Below are positions 9,326 through 17,745 of a DNA stretch of 64,000 nucleotides, in pieces. The position numbers and the translations under genes were made by a program. Under the pieces are notes generated by a model. It saw nothing but the letters and a program-made list of their open reading frames with translations. It made no database searches and was not told where the DNA came from. Numbering within the stretch: position 1 is the first letter of the stretch; each line of letters begins with the position of its first letter. This DNA comes from Streptococcus iniae (GTDB lineage: Bacteria; Bacillota; Bacilli; Lactobacillales; Streptococcaceae): contig NZ_CP132230.1 in NCBI RefSeq assembly GCF_030732225.1, forward strand, positions 462,001 through 526,000, written 5' to 3'.

Positions 9326-10955
9326 CACAGGAACAATGGCGACCCAAGCCTCAACGGTCGCAACCACCATGTCTAGTCGTGTAACAGCACTAAACAATGC
9401 CATTACACAATTATCCACCTTTGCAGGTGCAACAAGATTGCAAGGAACGGCTTATGACAATGCCAAAAGCTATGCGACAGCAACCCTAACACCGATGATT
9501 CAAGCGATGATTCTTTATGCAGAGTCATTGAGTGAAAAATGTACCGAACTACAAACTTTATATGCCTCAATATGTGGTTCAGAGGACCTTGACTCAACAG
9601 TATTAGAAGCTAAGTTGTCTAGCGACAGGGGGTCCCTTAGAATTGCAGAAGCATTACTTGATAGATTAGCAGATGATCCGAAACCCTCACGAGCGGCTAT
9701 CAGGTCAACACAAGGAAATATTGAACGGCTGCATAAACGAATTAGATCTAATCAGAAAAAACTGGACAATTTGAACAGGTTTAATGCTCAATCTGCCACA
9801 GTCTTTGCAGATATCACGTCTGCTCAAAACACTGTCAGCCAAGCGCTAACAGCAGTTGCGGCAGGTTTCTCAGGCTATAACAGCACAACAGGAACCTTTG
9901 GAAAACCAGCAGCAGGACAAATGGACTGGACTAAGCAGGTAAAAAACGCTTGGAATGATAGGGAACTGAAAAAACAATATGATATGATATTAGGAAAAGC
10001 TGCTAATAATGTTACATTGACTGAGGAAGAATTAGTAGCAATTAGTAAAGTCACAGCGGAACATCCTGACAGAGATTTACCAAAAGAATTACTGAGTTAT
10101 ATTAACAGTAAGTATCCTGAACACGCTAGATATATTCAAGGCCAAGGAAAGACAATATATGATGGATTAGCACTAATTTATGCCTCTAGTAAGCTTTCAA
10201 AAAAAGGAAAACAAGTTTATATTAACCATTCCACTACAGAAGCAGGTAAGAAATTAGAAAAGTTCTTTGGAACTAAACAATATTACAGTCATAATCGTAT
10301 AAAAAATGGGAAAACTTCCACCCGAGTAACTAGTAAAAAAGGTTCTAAGATTGATCCAAATAGTTATAATTTAGCAAATGACTTAAACTTAAATCATGGT
10401 TCACAACTTGGATATGGACAAAATAGTTGGGAAGATTATGCCAAAACTTTGGGAAAAGGTGCTAAATCTAGTGCAATAAGCTCAATTAAATCTAGTGCAA
10501 GTGCAGGACTCACTGATGTGTTTACTTATGTCAAAGGTGACGGTATTAAATTTACTAAATCATTTAAAGCCGCTGGAGTAGCAGGCAAGTCTGTTGCAGT
10601 TGTTAATGTTGCTACAAGTGCAATTGATATAGCGAATGGTTATAATGACACAGATCAGAAAGCAAAAGATTTGGGTATGAAAGTTGGAAGTGTTGATTAT
10701 GTCCAAGCACAAACTGGTGGGATTGCGATTGATACTGCTAAAGGTGTAGGTGTTGGAGTTGCTTCAACAGCAGTTGCGACGACAGTCACTGCAGCAGTTA
10801 GTGCCTTAGCTATAGCTGGGGCACCGATTTGGCTTCCCGCGGTTGCCGGTGTAGCAGCGGCTACTGCATTAACGTTAACCGTTAATGCTATTGATGATAA
10901 ATTTAATGTTACAAAGAACATAAAAAACGCATGGATTAACTGGGTGAAAGGGTAG
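9312..10955 (+). CDS. LXG-domain type VII secreted toxin with glycine-rich hydrophobic C-terminus
   Basis: A 547-residue polymorphic toxin. Residues 1-210 are the helical LXG export domain, with the diagnostic L-x-G motif at residues 43-45 (RLQGTAYDNAK) and a charged coiled coil around 110-165. A linker follows. The C-terminal part (about 405-530) is rich in Gly and Ala with long hydrophobic stretches, including KGVGVGVAS and AGAPIWLPAVAGVAAAT; no nuclease or NADase motif is evident. Small-residue spacing of this kind resembles the glycine-zipper, membrane-permeabilising toxin TelE of S. gallolyticus, so pore formation is the most likely activity (inference). The next gene encodes a membrane protein, as expected for immunity to a membrane toxin. 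Confidence 0.88.
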   Translation: MVKVSTGTMATQASTVATTMSSRVTALNNAITQLSTFAGATRLQGTAYDNAKSYATATLTPMIQAMILYAESLSEKCTELQTLYASICGSEDLDSTVLEAKLSSDRGSLRIAEALLDRLADDPKPSRAAIRSTQGNIERLHKRIRSNQKKLDNLNRFNAQSATVFADITSAQNTVSQALTAVAAGFSGYNSTTGTFGKPAAGQMDWTKQVKNAWNDRELKKQYDMILGKAANNVTLTEEELVAISKVTAEHPDRDLPKELLSYINSKYPEHARYIQGQGKTIYDGLALIYASSKLSKKGKQVYINHSTTEAGKKLEKFFGTKQYYSHNRIKNGKTSTRVTSKKGSKIDPNSYNLANDLNLNHGSQLGYGQNSWEDYAKTLGKGAKSSAISSIKSSASAGLTDVFTYVKGDGIKFTKSFKAAGVAGKSVAVVNVATSAIDIANGYNDTDQKAKDLGMKVGSVDYVQAQTGGIAIDTAKGVGVGVASTAVATTVTAAVSALAIAGAPIWLPAVAGVAAATALTLTVNAIDDKFNVTKNIKNAWINWVKG

Positions 10956-10957
10956 TA

Positions 10958-11659
10958 ATGTTAATGAAAAAAAAGTTTAATCAGTTAGTAGAAGTTTTAT
11001 ATCCCCGATTAAAGCCAGTGGATCAATTACATTTTTTCACAATGGCAATTTATCTTTTATGTGGTACTGCTTTGTTTATCGGTAGTTCAATATTTTTGTA
11101 TTTTGACAAAGATTATGAGGGTGTAAATAAAACAATTATTTTTTTGTTATTAAATATTGTTTGTTTGATTTTTTTCGCTATTTCGATAGTGTTATTAAAG
11201 TTTGGAAAACGACATGTCTTTATAAGGTTGTTACCTTCTATCCTAGGATTTATTAATTACTTACTAGTGATAAGCTACATAAGTAGTTATATTAGAGGTA
11301 TTAAACCTCACTTCTCTGTTATAGCCTGTTTAAGTTATTTAATTCTCAATAGTTTTTATCAAGTTCTTATTATTGATTTTTGTAAAGAAAAAAGCACTAA
11401 CTTTAGATCAAATTTAATGTATTTACCCTTTGGTATATGCGCTAGCTTCGTAATTATTTCATCAATTATTGAGACAATTCTCAACACTACAGGTAATTTA
11501 TATTTTATTATTATGCTAGTATTAGTCACTATTTTCTATCAATTAGTCATGTTTGAGTTTGTTTTTGCGACTAAAGGTGAAAAAATATATCAAGAACAAA
11601 TGAAGAAGTCAAGGTACGGTGGTTCTGTATCATCATTACTTAAGAATAAAGGAAACTAA
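10958..11659 (+). CDS. Polytopic membrane protein, probable cognate immunity protein
   Basis: A 233-residue protein with about six predicted membrane helices: two near residues 27-50 and 58-80, then roughly 85-110, 118-140, 155-175 and 180-203. It has a basic N-terminus and a short cytosolic C-terminal tail. It starts 3 bp after the LXG toxin stop, the usual position for immunity. The toxin has a hydrophobic glycine-rich C-terminus, and membrane-embedded immunity proteins are known for such toxins (TipE for TelE). I do not recognise a named family; function is inferred from position and topology. Confidence 0.65.
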   Translation: MLMKKKFNQLVEVLYPRLKPVDQLHFFTMAIYLLCGTALFIGSSIFLYFDKDYEGVNKTIIFLLLNIVCLIFFAISIVLLKFGKRHVFIRLLPSILGFINYLLVISYISSYIRGIKPHFSVIACLSYLILNSFYQVLIIDFCKEKSTNFRSNLMYLPFGICASFVIISSIIETILNTTGNLYFIIMLVLVTIFYQLVMFEFVFATKGEKIYQEQMKKSRYGGSVSSLLKNKGN

Positions 11660-11660
11660 A

Positions 11661-12098
11661 ATGGATATTATTAAATCAGAGCTGCATAATGTAGCGTGCC
11701 TTGAAAAAATGGCAACCAAAGAAGAACTCATTTCACTTGTTTTAGGTAGTGAAAAACAAATATTTGTTGATGGACTTTACAAAAATGGTCCGACAATGAT
11801 TTCAATTTCAATGAGTGGATTTAGAAGCAAAGAACCACAGAAGGTTAAAGTATATATTCCAGTGAATATTGAAATTGAAGCGAATGATAGTTTTTCATTT
11901 ATTGAACATTTGGTTTTGGAAAACACAGTCGTGAAACGCTTATCATTAGAAGATAATCTTGATAAAGCAATTTTAGATATGAAAGAATTTTCCAAAGTTA
12001 ATGGCTATGAAGTGGTAGAAGATCTTCTTTATATGACATTTACATCAGTGTATGGAGAATACTGGATTGATTTACAATTAGTGGTAGAAGAGGTTTGA
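11661..12098 (+). CDS. Small cytosolic protein of the LXG module (DUF5085-like)
   Basis: A 145-residue soluble protein. I place the start at 11661, where AAAGGAAAC precedes ATG; an in-frame upstream start would lie inside the previous gene. It contains GLYKNGPTMISIS, matched by GYTANGPFFYCIN in the next gene, and both then show similar alternating strands and a C-terminal strand pair; they are clearly paralogues. The G-x-x-x-NGP signature recalls GyrI-like/AraC effector-binding folds, to which I tentatively link DUF5085 proteins seen in T7SS loci. A role as chaperone or accessory factor for the effector is inference. Confidence 0.6.
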   Translation: MDIIKSELHNVACLEKMATKEELISLVLGSEKQIFVDGLYKNGPTMISISMSGFRSKEPQKVKVYIPVNIEIEANDSFSFIEHLVLENTVVKRLSLEDNLDKAILDMKEFSKVNGYEVVEDLLYMTFTSVYGEYWIDLQLVVEEV

Positions 12099-12099
12099 T

Positions 12100-12561
12100 A
12101 TGAAACAAACAGTTGCTGAGGAGCAATCCTTACATTTTCAAAATGTGATTTCAACCTTCTATGAGACAACTCTTAATGATATGTCAATTCATTTTGAAAC
12201 ATTTTTGAATAATATTTTTGATGCAGGCTATACTGCAAATGGTCCGTTTTTTTACTGTATTAATTCAGATATGTCAGAAAATGGGAAAATACTAATTCAA
12301 ACTTTTTTACCGGTTTCTGAACAACACAAATTTACTCTTCCAAAAGATTTCACTTATCAAAATTACTTTCAAATTTTAGATATGGCTGCAATTAGAACAT
12401 CAGAAGATAGTGAATCAGCTATTTCAGAAGCATTTAACAACCTTTTTAAGTATATCCATCAAAGAAAACTAAAGACTCGTACACCAGTATTTTATCTTGT
12501 GACATTGGATGAAGAAAAAATTTACACTGATTTAATGATTGGAATTGATTATTTAGATTGA
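12100..12561 (+). CDS. Small cytosolic protein of the LXG module, paralogue of preceding gene (DUF5085-like)
   Basis: A 153-residue soluble protein starting 1 bp after the previous stop, so the pair is co-translated. It shares the GYxxNGPFFY-type motif and overall strand/helix order with its neighbour. There is no signal peptide or membrane helix. Function is unknown. Paired paralogues of this type in an LXG operon could form a heterodimer that handles the toxin (inference). Confidence 0.6.
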   Translation: MKQTVAEEQSLHFQNVISTFYETTLNDMSIHFETFLNNIFDAGYTANGPFFYCINSDMSENGKILIQTFLPVSEQHKFTLPKDFTYQNYFQILDMAAIRTSEDSESAISEAFNNLFKYIHQRKLKTRTPVFYLVTLDEEKIYTDLMIGIDYLD

Positions 12562-12640
12562 TAAAAAAGCTATAAATCATTTAAGAAATACAATTATCCC
12601 ACACATAATAAAGAAAACATTCTAAAAAAGATAAATATAT

Positions 12641-12855
12641 TGCATTGAGTTTGTTGTGTCCTATTGCCACGTCAAACATTCCGGCAGTTTCGGTCTTGGT
12701 GCAGGAAGCGAACTGTTCTGACACAAGTAACCTCTGTAACAGATAAAAAAAGTGATTAGACAGAGGAAATTTCTACAGCTATATTAATGGTGTAAAAAAT
12801 AACCCTAAATGCGAAGAAATAACTAAACAAAGTATTGCAGAAAAGGAATTGGTAT
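12641..12855 (+). pseudogene. Decayed coding remnant between the LXG module and the lipoprotein gene
   Basis: No intact gene is present, but two protein-like blocks occur in different frames. A block near 12644-12724 reads IEFVVSYCHVKHSG then SFGLGAGSELF and stops. A block near 12757-12855 contains RGNFYSYINGVKNNPK and ends just at the lipoprotein start. Stops and frame changes separate them. This looks like the eroded 3' end of a gene, possibly an earlier toxin, in a region where toxin cassettes are often exchanged. The original function cannot be read. Confidence 0.3.
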
Positions 12856-13585
12856 GAAAATAAAGAAAATTATTCCATTACTATTATTTGTGGCTTTTGC
12901 TTTAACCTTAAGTGCTTGTGGCAATGACAAATCAAAGACTGCGATTGCTAAAAATACTACTGCTAGTAAACAAAATAAACTGACCCAAAAAGTCGTTAGA
13001 TTAACAGAAGCAGAAGTAAAAGGTATCAAAGCCAAGACGAGTCAAGAAAGTCAAACCATTATAATACCTTATTCCTCCGCATTATCTGAGGGAATGGTTG
13101 AAAAAACAGATGGTACGGATCAAGTGACCCCTTTTCAAAAAGATTATGAACTTAAGATTCCATCTCACTTTGAAGAAATGAAATCACAAAACTCTAATAA
13201 TGTTTATACATTCCCAGGGAATAAGGTGCTGGTTGATATTTGGAGTCAAGTAAACATTACAAAAGGTACAAGCAATGACGTTTTGGATTCAGAGTGGTTG
13301 GAAGCAAAAGATATCTTAGGAAATTATATTTCATCACAAACATCTGATACTCCTAAAATATTTACCAAATACATTGGTGCTAACACTTTCTCAGTATCTG
13401 TCAATCATGTAGGTGCTAATCACCAAAATTTAGTAACCTATTCTATTATCAATGATCAGGGAAATTTTTCATCCTCTGCCATTATGATCAATGTCATCCT
13501 CTTTGACAAGTTACCAAAAGAAGAGCAACTCGATAAAATCTCGCAAGTCGAAGGCTTTCTCTCACAACTTGACATCAAAAAATAA
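12854..13585 (+). CDS. Lipoprotein of unknown function at the end of the T7SS module
   Basis: A 243-residue protein with a lipoprotein signal peptide: basic start, hydrophobic core, and lipobox LSAC with Cys at residue 22. The mature part begins with a Lys/Thr/Asn-rich linker and continues as a soluble, strand-rich domain with no motif I recognise. It would sit on the outer face of the membrane. Surface lipoproteins beside LXG genes can act as immunity against toxins acting outside the membrane, but nothing here proves that. A strong terminator follows directly, marking the end of the operon. Confidence 0.7.
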   Translation: MKIKKIIPLLLFVAFALTLSACGNDKSKTAIAKNTTASKQNKLTQKVVRLTEAEVKGIKAKTSQESQTIIIPYSSALSEGMVEKTDGTDQVTPFQKDYELKIPSHFEEMKSQNSNNVYTFPGNKVLVDIWSQVNITKGTSNDVLDSEWLEAKDILGNYISSQTSDTPKIFTKYIGANTFSVSVNHVGANHQNLVTYSIINDQGNFSSSAIMINVILFDKLPKEEQLDKISQVEGFLSQLDIKK

Positions 13586-13613
13586 AAGCATTTCTCTTTC
13601 GGAAATGCTTTTT
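13585..13613 (+). terminator. Rho-independent terminator after the lipoprotein gene
   Basis: AAAGCATTTC pairs perfectly with GAAATGCTTT across a 7-base loop and is followed by a T run, immediately after the lipoprotein stop codon. Confidence 0.85.
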
Positions 13614-13701
13614 CATCGTGGATAGGTCAAAATTTTATATTTTAATAAGAGATAAAATTTTGAAATAAAGACATAACTCATGTATGATGGAGAAAAAAAC
13701 T

Positions 13702-15015
13702 GATACTGTCAATAATTTTGTGTAAACACAAGAGTAGAGTTTTTGAATATTAGTCAAATAAGCTATCAAGTGTGTCAAAACATACTCCGAATCCTTTATG
13801 AATACGAGCTCCGAACTTAATGTTATAGTCTTCGAAAATACTTACAAGGCATCGTTCTAAGGCTTCTTCATTTGGAAAAACCACCCTCTTCTTGCTTTGT
13901 CGCTTGATTTCTTTATTGAGTGATTCAATCAAGTTTGTAGAGTAAATACTAGACCAAATGTGATGTGGAAATTGATAGAAAGTTAGGAGATTTTCAGTTG
14001 TTTCAAGTGATGTCATAACCTTTTTGTAACGAGGTTTCCACTCAGAAACAAATTGTTCCAATAATTTAATAGCCTCCTGTAAATTTGTGGCACGATAAAT
14101 CTGCTTGAACTGATTTAGAATAGGTGCCCTATCTACTCGTTTGACCTTACTGGAGATATTGCGACCAATGTGAACCAGACACCGTTGCTGTTTAGCCATT
14201 GGATAGGCTTGTTGGATGATTTGATCCACACCGTTAAGCCCGTCTGTAACAACTAGAGAAACTTGCTTAAGTCCTTGATTTTGTAGCCTCTTAAGAAGAT
14301 CTGACCAAGAGACATTATTTTCATTAGGGGCAATCTCATAGCCAAGAACTGATTTATACCCTTCAGGCGTGATACCAAGTGCAATGTGAATACATTCTTT
14401 ACTGACCGTACCTCGTCGCAAGGGTAAGTAAGTTCCGTCTAGATACAAGACTGAGTAGTTAGTTTGAAAGGAACGCTCATGAAAGGCAGTGACACTTTCT
14501 TGAGTCACTTTTGTGATATTTGACACCGTTGCTGGACTGTAGTGGTGACCATACATGCGCTCAATAATGTCACTGATTTCGCGTGTCGTAACGCCAGTTT
14601 GATAGAGTTTAATCACCATCTCTTCCAAGTGGTCATCTCGTCTAGCATAAGATGGTAATAAAACTGGTGAAAACTCGCCGTTTCGATCTCTTGGAATGAT
14701 TAAATTGACTAAGCCATACTTCGTTTCAAACTGTCGAGAGTAGGTCCCATTACGGCTATTACCTGTATTGTAACCTTCTTTTTTATATGGCTCATATCCA
14801 AGGAAAGCTGATAGTTCAACCTGCAAGAGATCATTCATAGCTATTTCTAAAGAGGATCGAAAGAATTCATCAATATCTTGTTTTTGCGCTAGGAAGTTAA
14901 GTAATTCTGTGGTAAACTGAGTCATGGGAATAAATCTCTTTCTAGTGAAGTGTCGTAACTCTACTATACAGGATTTATTCCTTTTTTGTGTTTACACAAG
15001 ATATTTTACACTACC
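13702..15015 (-). mobile_element. IS905-like insertion sequence (IS256 family) with 8-bp target duplication
   Basis: A complete element of 1314 bp. Its ends are imperfect inverted repeats of about 30 bp sharing TTGTGTAAACACAA (13719-13732 on + and its complement at 14987-15000). It is flanked by a perfect direct repeat AAAAAACT at 13694-13701 and 15016-15023, the 8-bp duplication typical of the IS256 family. Length and transposase size (391 aa) match IS905 of lactococci. The intact duplication suggests a fairly recent insertion that has not recombined since. Confidence 0.93.
13750..14925 (-). CDS. IS256-family (mutator type) transposase
   Basis: A 391-residue transposase with the mutator-type DDE residues visible: LYLDGTYLPL (first Asp), LVVTDGLNG (second Asp), and Glu in STNLIESLNKEIKR. 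The conserved CLVHIGRN block is also present. The N-terminal half holds the helical DNA-binding region with NSRNGTYSR. No frameshift or stop interrupts it, so it looks functional. It lies inside the inverted repeats at 13702-15015. Confidence 0.96.
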   Translation of the reverse strand: MTQFTTELLNFLAQKQDIDEFFRSSLEIAMNDLLQVELSAFLGYEPYKKEGYNTGNSRNGTYSRQFETKYGLVNLIIPRDRNGEFSPVLLPSYARRDDHLEEMVIKLYQTGVTTREISDIIERMYGHHYSPATVSNITKVTQESVTAFHERSFQTNYSVLYLDGTYLPLRRGTVSKECIHIALGITPEGYKSVLGYEIAPNENNVSWSDLLKRLQNQGLKQVSLVVTDGLNGVDQIIQQAYPMAKQQRCLVHIGRNISSKVKRVDRAPILNQFKQIYRATNLQEAIKLLEQFVSEWKPRYKKVMTSLETTENLLTFYQFPHHIWSSIYSTNLIESLNKEIKRQSKKRVVFPNEEALERCLVSIFEDYNIKFGARIHKGFGVCFDTLDSLFD

Positions 15016-15045
15016 AAAAAACTACTTACTATGTTTTAATAATAA

Positions 15046-15210
15046 GAGTATATTTATAAAAGAGGATTAGGGCAAAAAACACTAGCTAAATTAAGAAAGA
15101 GATCTGTTATTCTTAGAGAAATTATATTCATAGGGGAGTCAGGATCAGGCACTATCTATGTCAATACCAAAACAAACGAAATCTACAAGGCGCCAATAAG
15201 CCCCTACTAA
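15046..15210 (+). pseudogene. 3' remnant of a truncated gene beside the IS905-like element
   Basis: A 54-codon open stretch without a start codon begins after an in-frame stop at 15043 and ends at TAA 15208-15210. It reads protein-like: YKRGLGQKTLAKLRKR, then GESGSGTIYVNTKTNEIYK. It looks like the C-terminus of a larger protein whose 5' part is gone. The frame-disrupted membrane-protein gene overlaps its 3' end, an arrangement like toxin followed by immunity gene, so it may be a toxin tail (inference). Confidence 0.35.
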
Positions 15211-15749
15211 ATACACAACTTGCAGGTGCGCATCTAAGGTTTATTCCTCTACTAATCGGCATTCTAATTAGCTTAAGGGTATTTACAAGGCATACATTCA
15301 ACGCTGGGGTTTACACTAAATCACTTATTGTCACCCTCGTTATTCTTTGGTTGGTAGAAGCTGTCGCCCTTGTATGGATAGTCGAAAAAGCCTTATATGG
15401 AAATGTAAAGAAAATTGAAAAAGCAAGCCGCTCTGAATTTAGAAGTGCTTTATACGGTAACCTTTTCTGGACGAATTTTTCAGACAATAGGGCGACCAAA
15501 GGTAAAATTATTTTTGCTTGGTTTTTTACAACTTTTATAACTCTATTTGGATTTTCACCATTATTAATTATAGATATAATAAGCAAAACTATCGGAGACA
15601 AAATAGGGAGTGAAATCTTTGGCTTTTCTATACTAGGCATTATGCCAGCATGCGCAATAATAATCATATGGCAAAATAATCTGATTAGATTTTTCAGAAT
15701 AGCTAGGTTATATCAACAAAGAAAATTAAAAGTTACGAATAGTGATTAG
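15158..15749 (+). pseudogene. Frameshifted membrane protein, possibly an orphan immunity gene
   Basis: An ATG at 15158 opens a frame reading MSIPKQTKSTRRQ, which stops at 15199. The adjacent frame continues convincingly with KPLLNTQLAGAHLRF and runs to 15749, but it has no ATG, GTG or TTG before 15351. A 1-nt indel near 15195-15200 would give one protein of roughly 195 residues with four hydrophobic helices. The intact downstream part (132 residues from a TTG at 15351) contains two to three helices. A polytopic protein directly after a possible toxin tail suggests a former immunity gene. Alternatively a sequencing error, though the neighbouring decay makes real decay likelier. Confidence 0.5.
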
Positions 15750-15883
15750 ATCATAACTTTTCAAAATGATATGATAGTTTAGTAGTTATAATGATAATAG
15801 TGATAAGATTTTTCGCCGATGGATAGGAATAGTATGGGGTAAATTCTAAACTACTTAAGAAATAAAGATGGAGCATTAAGCAT

Positions 15884-15985
15884 ATGAAAAAACAAAAACT
15901 GTTACTGCTTATTGGAAGTCTGTTAATAATGATGACGGCATGTAAGGATTCAAAAATCCCAGAAAACCGCACAAAGGAAGAATAG
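15884..15985 (+). CDS. Very small putative lipoprotein (33 aa)
   Basis: ATG at 15884, preceded by a GGAG at about 15870, encodes 33 residues: a basic start (MKKQK), a hydrophobic stretch and lipobox-like MMTAC, then about 13 polar residues ending TKEE. This is the form of a minimal lipoprotein or of the truncated 5' end of a longer lipoprotein gene. It lies alone between the decayed membrane-protein gene and the wall hydrolase gene. I cannot assign a role. Confidence 0.4.
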   Translation: MKKQKLLLLIGSLLIMMTACKDSKIPENRTKEE

Positions 15986-16168
15986 TCTATATGAAATGAT
16001 AGAGGAGTTACAAAATGTTCTCCGTTTTTGTCATAAAAGGAGCAATGTTATTTTAATATGATTGAGTGAGAAAAATCCCAACATTAAAAAGACGTTTTTG
16101 GTTTTAAAATACTGTTAAAAGTGTTATACTGAAGTGTGAACCCTTATCTAAGAAAGAGAGATTAGCGA

Positions 16169-17668
16169 TTGAAAAAAGATAAATATATTGCTTTGTTGAT
16201 GTTATCTGCACTGTTGTTACCGAGTTTTAATGCGGTTAGCGTTGTGGCTAATGAGACATCTACGGCAACAAATCAAGAAGCTGTAACAAGTATCACTGAT
16301 TTAGAAAAAGATTCTGCCAAGGAGAGTGCGGTTTCTGAAGCTAAAGAAGTTACACCTGTTGTTGAGCAAGAAGTACCCTTACCACAAGAGCCTGCTAAGG
16401 ATGGAACATCTACGGATGCTACTAAACCTGGTGAAGTAACAGAACCAAGTAAACCAGTAGAGCCATCTATTCCAAAACCAGATCAAGGCCAAAAGGATCC
16501 GGAAAAACCTGGCGATACAACAAGTCCTGTACAACCTCCAGTTGTATCAGTTCCGACGACACCAGTTGTGCCAGCAACACCTGCTGTTAGTGAGGCGCCG
16601 ACTACTGCACCAATACAAGCACCAGTTTTGCCAATTACAGCGCCTATTTCAAAATTTACTGCGATGGAAAGTCGTCCATCAGCATCTGCTTTTGCAGCTT
16701 ATGTTGATCATTGGACGGATTCAGATGCCTACACACATAACCTTTTATCACGTCGTTATGGCATTAAAGCTGAACAACTAGATGGTTTTTTACAATCAAC
16801 TGGTATTGCTTACGATAGTAAACGTATTAATGGTCAGAAGTTGCTTGATTGGGAAAAAGAAAGTGGACTTGATGTTCGTGCTATTGTTGCGATTGCTTTA
16901 GCTGAGAGCTCACTCGGAACTCAAGGTGTTGCTAAGACTCCTGGGGCCAATATGTTTGGTTATGCAGCTTTTGATCATTCTCCACAATCAGCGCAGCAAT
17001 TTTCAGATGATATTGCCATTATCAAATTGACGCAAGAAACTATTGTTCAAAATCACAATAGTAGCTTTGCTATTCAAGATAAAAAAGCACAACTTTTATC
17101 TGATGGTTTGTTGAACACATCAGTTGATGGTGGTGTTTACTTTACAGATGCAAGTGGAACTGGTAAACGTCGTGCTGAAGTGATGGAAAAATTGGATCAA
17201 TGGATTGACCGTCACGGTGGGACGCCCGAAATCCCTGCTGAATTGCGCGTTCAAGCATCAGCAAGTTTAGCTAGTGTTCCTGTTGGTTACAAACTATCAA
17301 AACTCAATAGAGTGATTGATTATATTTCGTCAACTTATGCTTGGGGACAATGTACTTGGTATGTCTATAATCGTGGTCAAGAATTAGGTTATCAATTTGA
17401 TGCCTATATGGGTAATGGTGGCGATTGGAAAATGAAACCAGGTTATGGTGTTACACATAAGGCTGAAGTAGGTTATGCAGTGTCATTTAGCCCAGGTCAA
17501 GCTGGCGCTGATCCGACATATGGTCATGTTGCCATTGTTGAGGAAGTTAAAAAAGACGGTTCTATTTTGATTTCAGAGTCGAACGCTCTAGGTTTAGGAG
17601 TTGTTTCTTACCGTACTTTCACAGCAGCAGAAGCAGCACAATTAACTTACGTTGTTGGACATAAATAA
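16169..17668 (+). CDS. Secreted peptidoglycan hydrolase: glucosaminidase-like domain plus CHAP domain
   Basis: A 499-residue exported protein with a TTG start after AAGAAAGAGAG. It has an N-terminal signal peptide (about 1-29, ending VVA), a Pro/Thr/Val-rich linker (about 60-170), a glucosaminidase/LytF-like domain (about 175-340, with IVAIALAESSLGTQG and GANMFGYAAF), then a C-terminal CHAP domain (about 385-499). The CHAP Cys and His are in AWGQCTWYVYNRG and YGHVAIVEEV. CHAP domains cleave peptide or amide bonds of peptidoglycan, and the first domain should cut glycan strands, so it probably acts in wall turnover or cell separation. A TATACT -10-like hexamer lies at about 16125. Confidence 0.87.
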   Translation: MKKDKYIALLMLSALLLPSFNAVSVVANETSTATNQEAVTSITDLEKDSAKESAVSEAKEVTPVVEQEVPLPQEPAKDGTSTDATKPGEVTEPSKPVEPSIPKPDQGQKDPEKPGDTTSPVQPPVVSVPTTPVVPATPAVSEAPTTAPIQAPVLPITAPISKFTAMESRPSASAFAAYVDHWTDSDAYTHNLLSRRYGIKAEQLDGFLQSTGIAYDSKRINGQKLLDWEKESGLDVRAIVAIALAESSLGTQGVAKTPGANMFGYAAFDHSPQSAQQFSDDIAIIKLTQETIVQNHNSSFAIQDKKAQLLSDGLLNTSVDGGVYFTDASGTGKRRAEVMEKLDQWIDRHGGTPEIPAELRVQASASLASVPVGYKLSKLNRVIDYISSTYAWGQCTWYVYNRGQELGYQFDAYMGNGGDWKMKPGYGVTHKAEVGYAVSFSPGQAGADPTYGHVAIVEEVKKDGSILISESNALGLGVVSYRTFTAAEAAQLTYVVGHK

Positions 17669-17681
17669 AAAAAACTCATCA

Positions 17682-17721
17682 AAAAATCCGATAAACTGTT
17701 GTGAAGGTTTATCGGATTTTT
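17682..17721 (+). terminator. Strong terminator between wall hydrolase and XRE gene (convergent)
   Basis: AAAAATCCGATAAAC pairs perfectly with GTTTATCGGATTTTT (15-bp stem, 10-base loop). A/T runs on both sides let it serve both converging genes. Confidence 0.9.
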
Positions 17722-17745
17722 GTGTTATGAGGATTTTATTTTAAT

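Noticed and set aside
15311..15667. Open frame on the minus strand opposite the membrane-protein pseudogene
   Set aside because: Its reverse strand reads a coherent polytopic protein; this frame is a shadow with no SD.
16015..16056. 13-codon ORF (MFSVFVIKGAMLF) with a good AGAGGAG SD, possible signalling peptide
   Set aside because: No Rgg-type regulator adjoins it, it lacks a basic N-terminus, and such short ORFs are common by chance.
16105..16125. WalR/VicR site TGTTAA...TGTTAT before the wall hydrolase gene
   Set aside because: The two half-sites are separated by 3 bp rather than the 5 bp of the WalR consensus.
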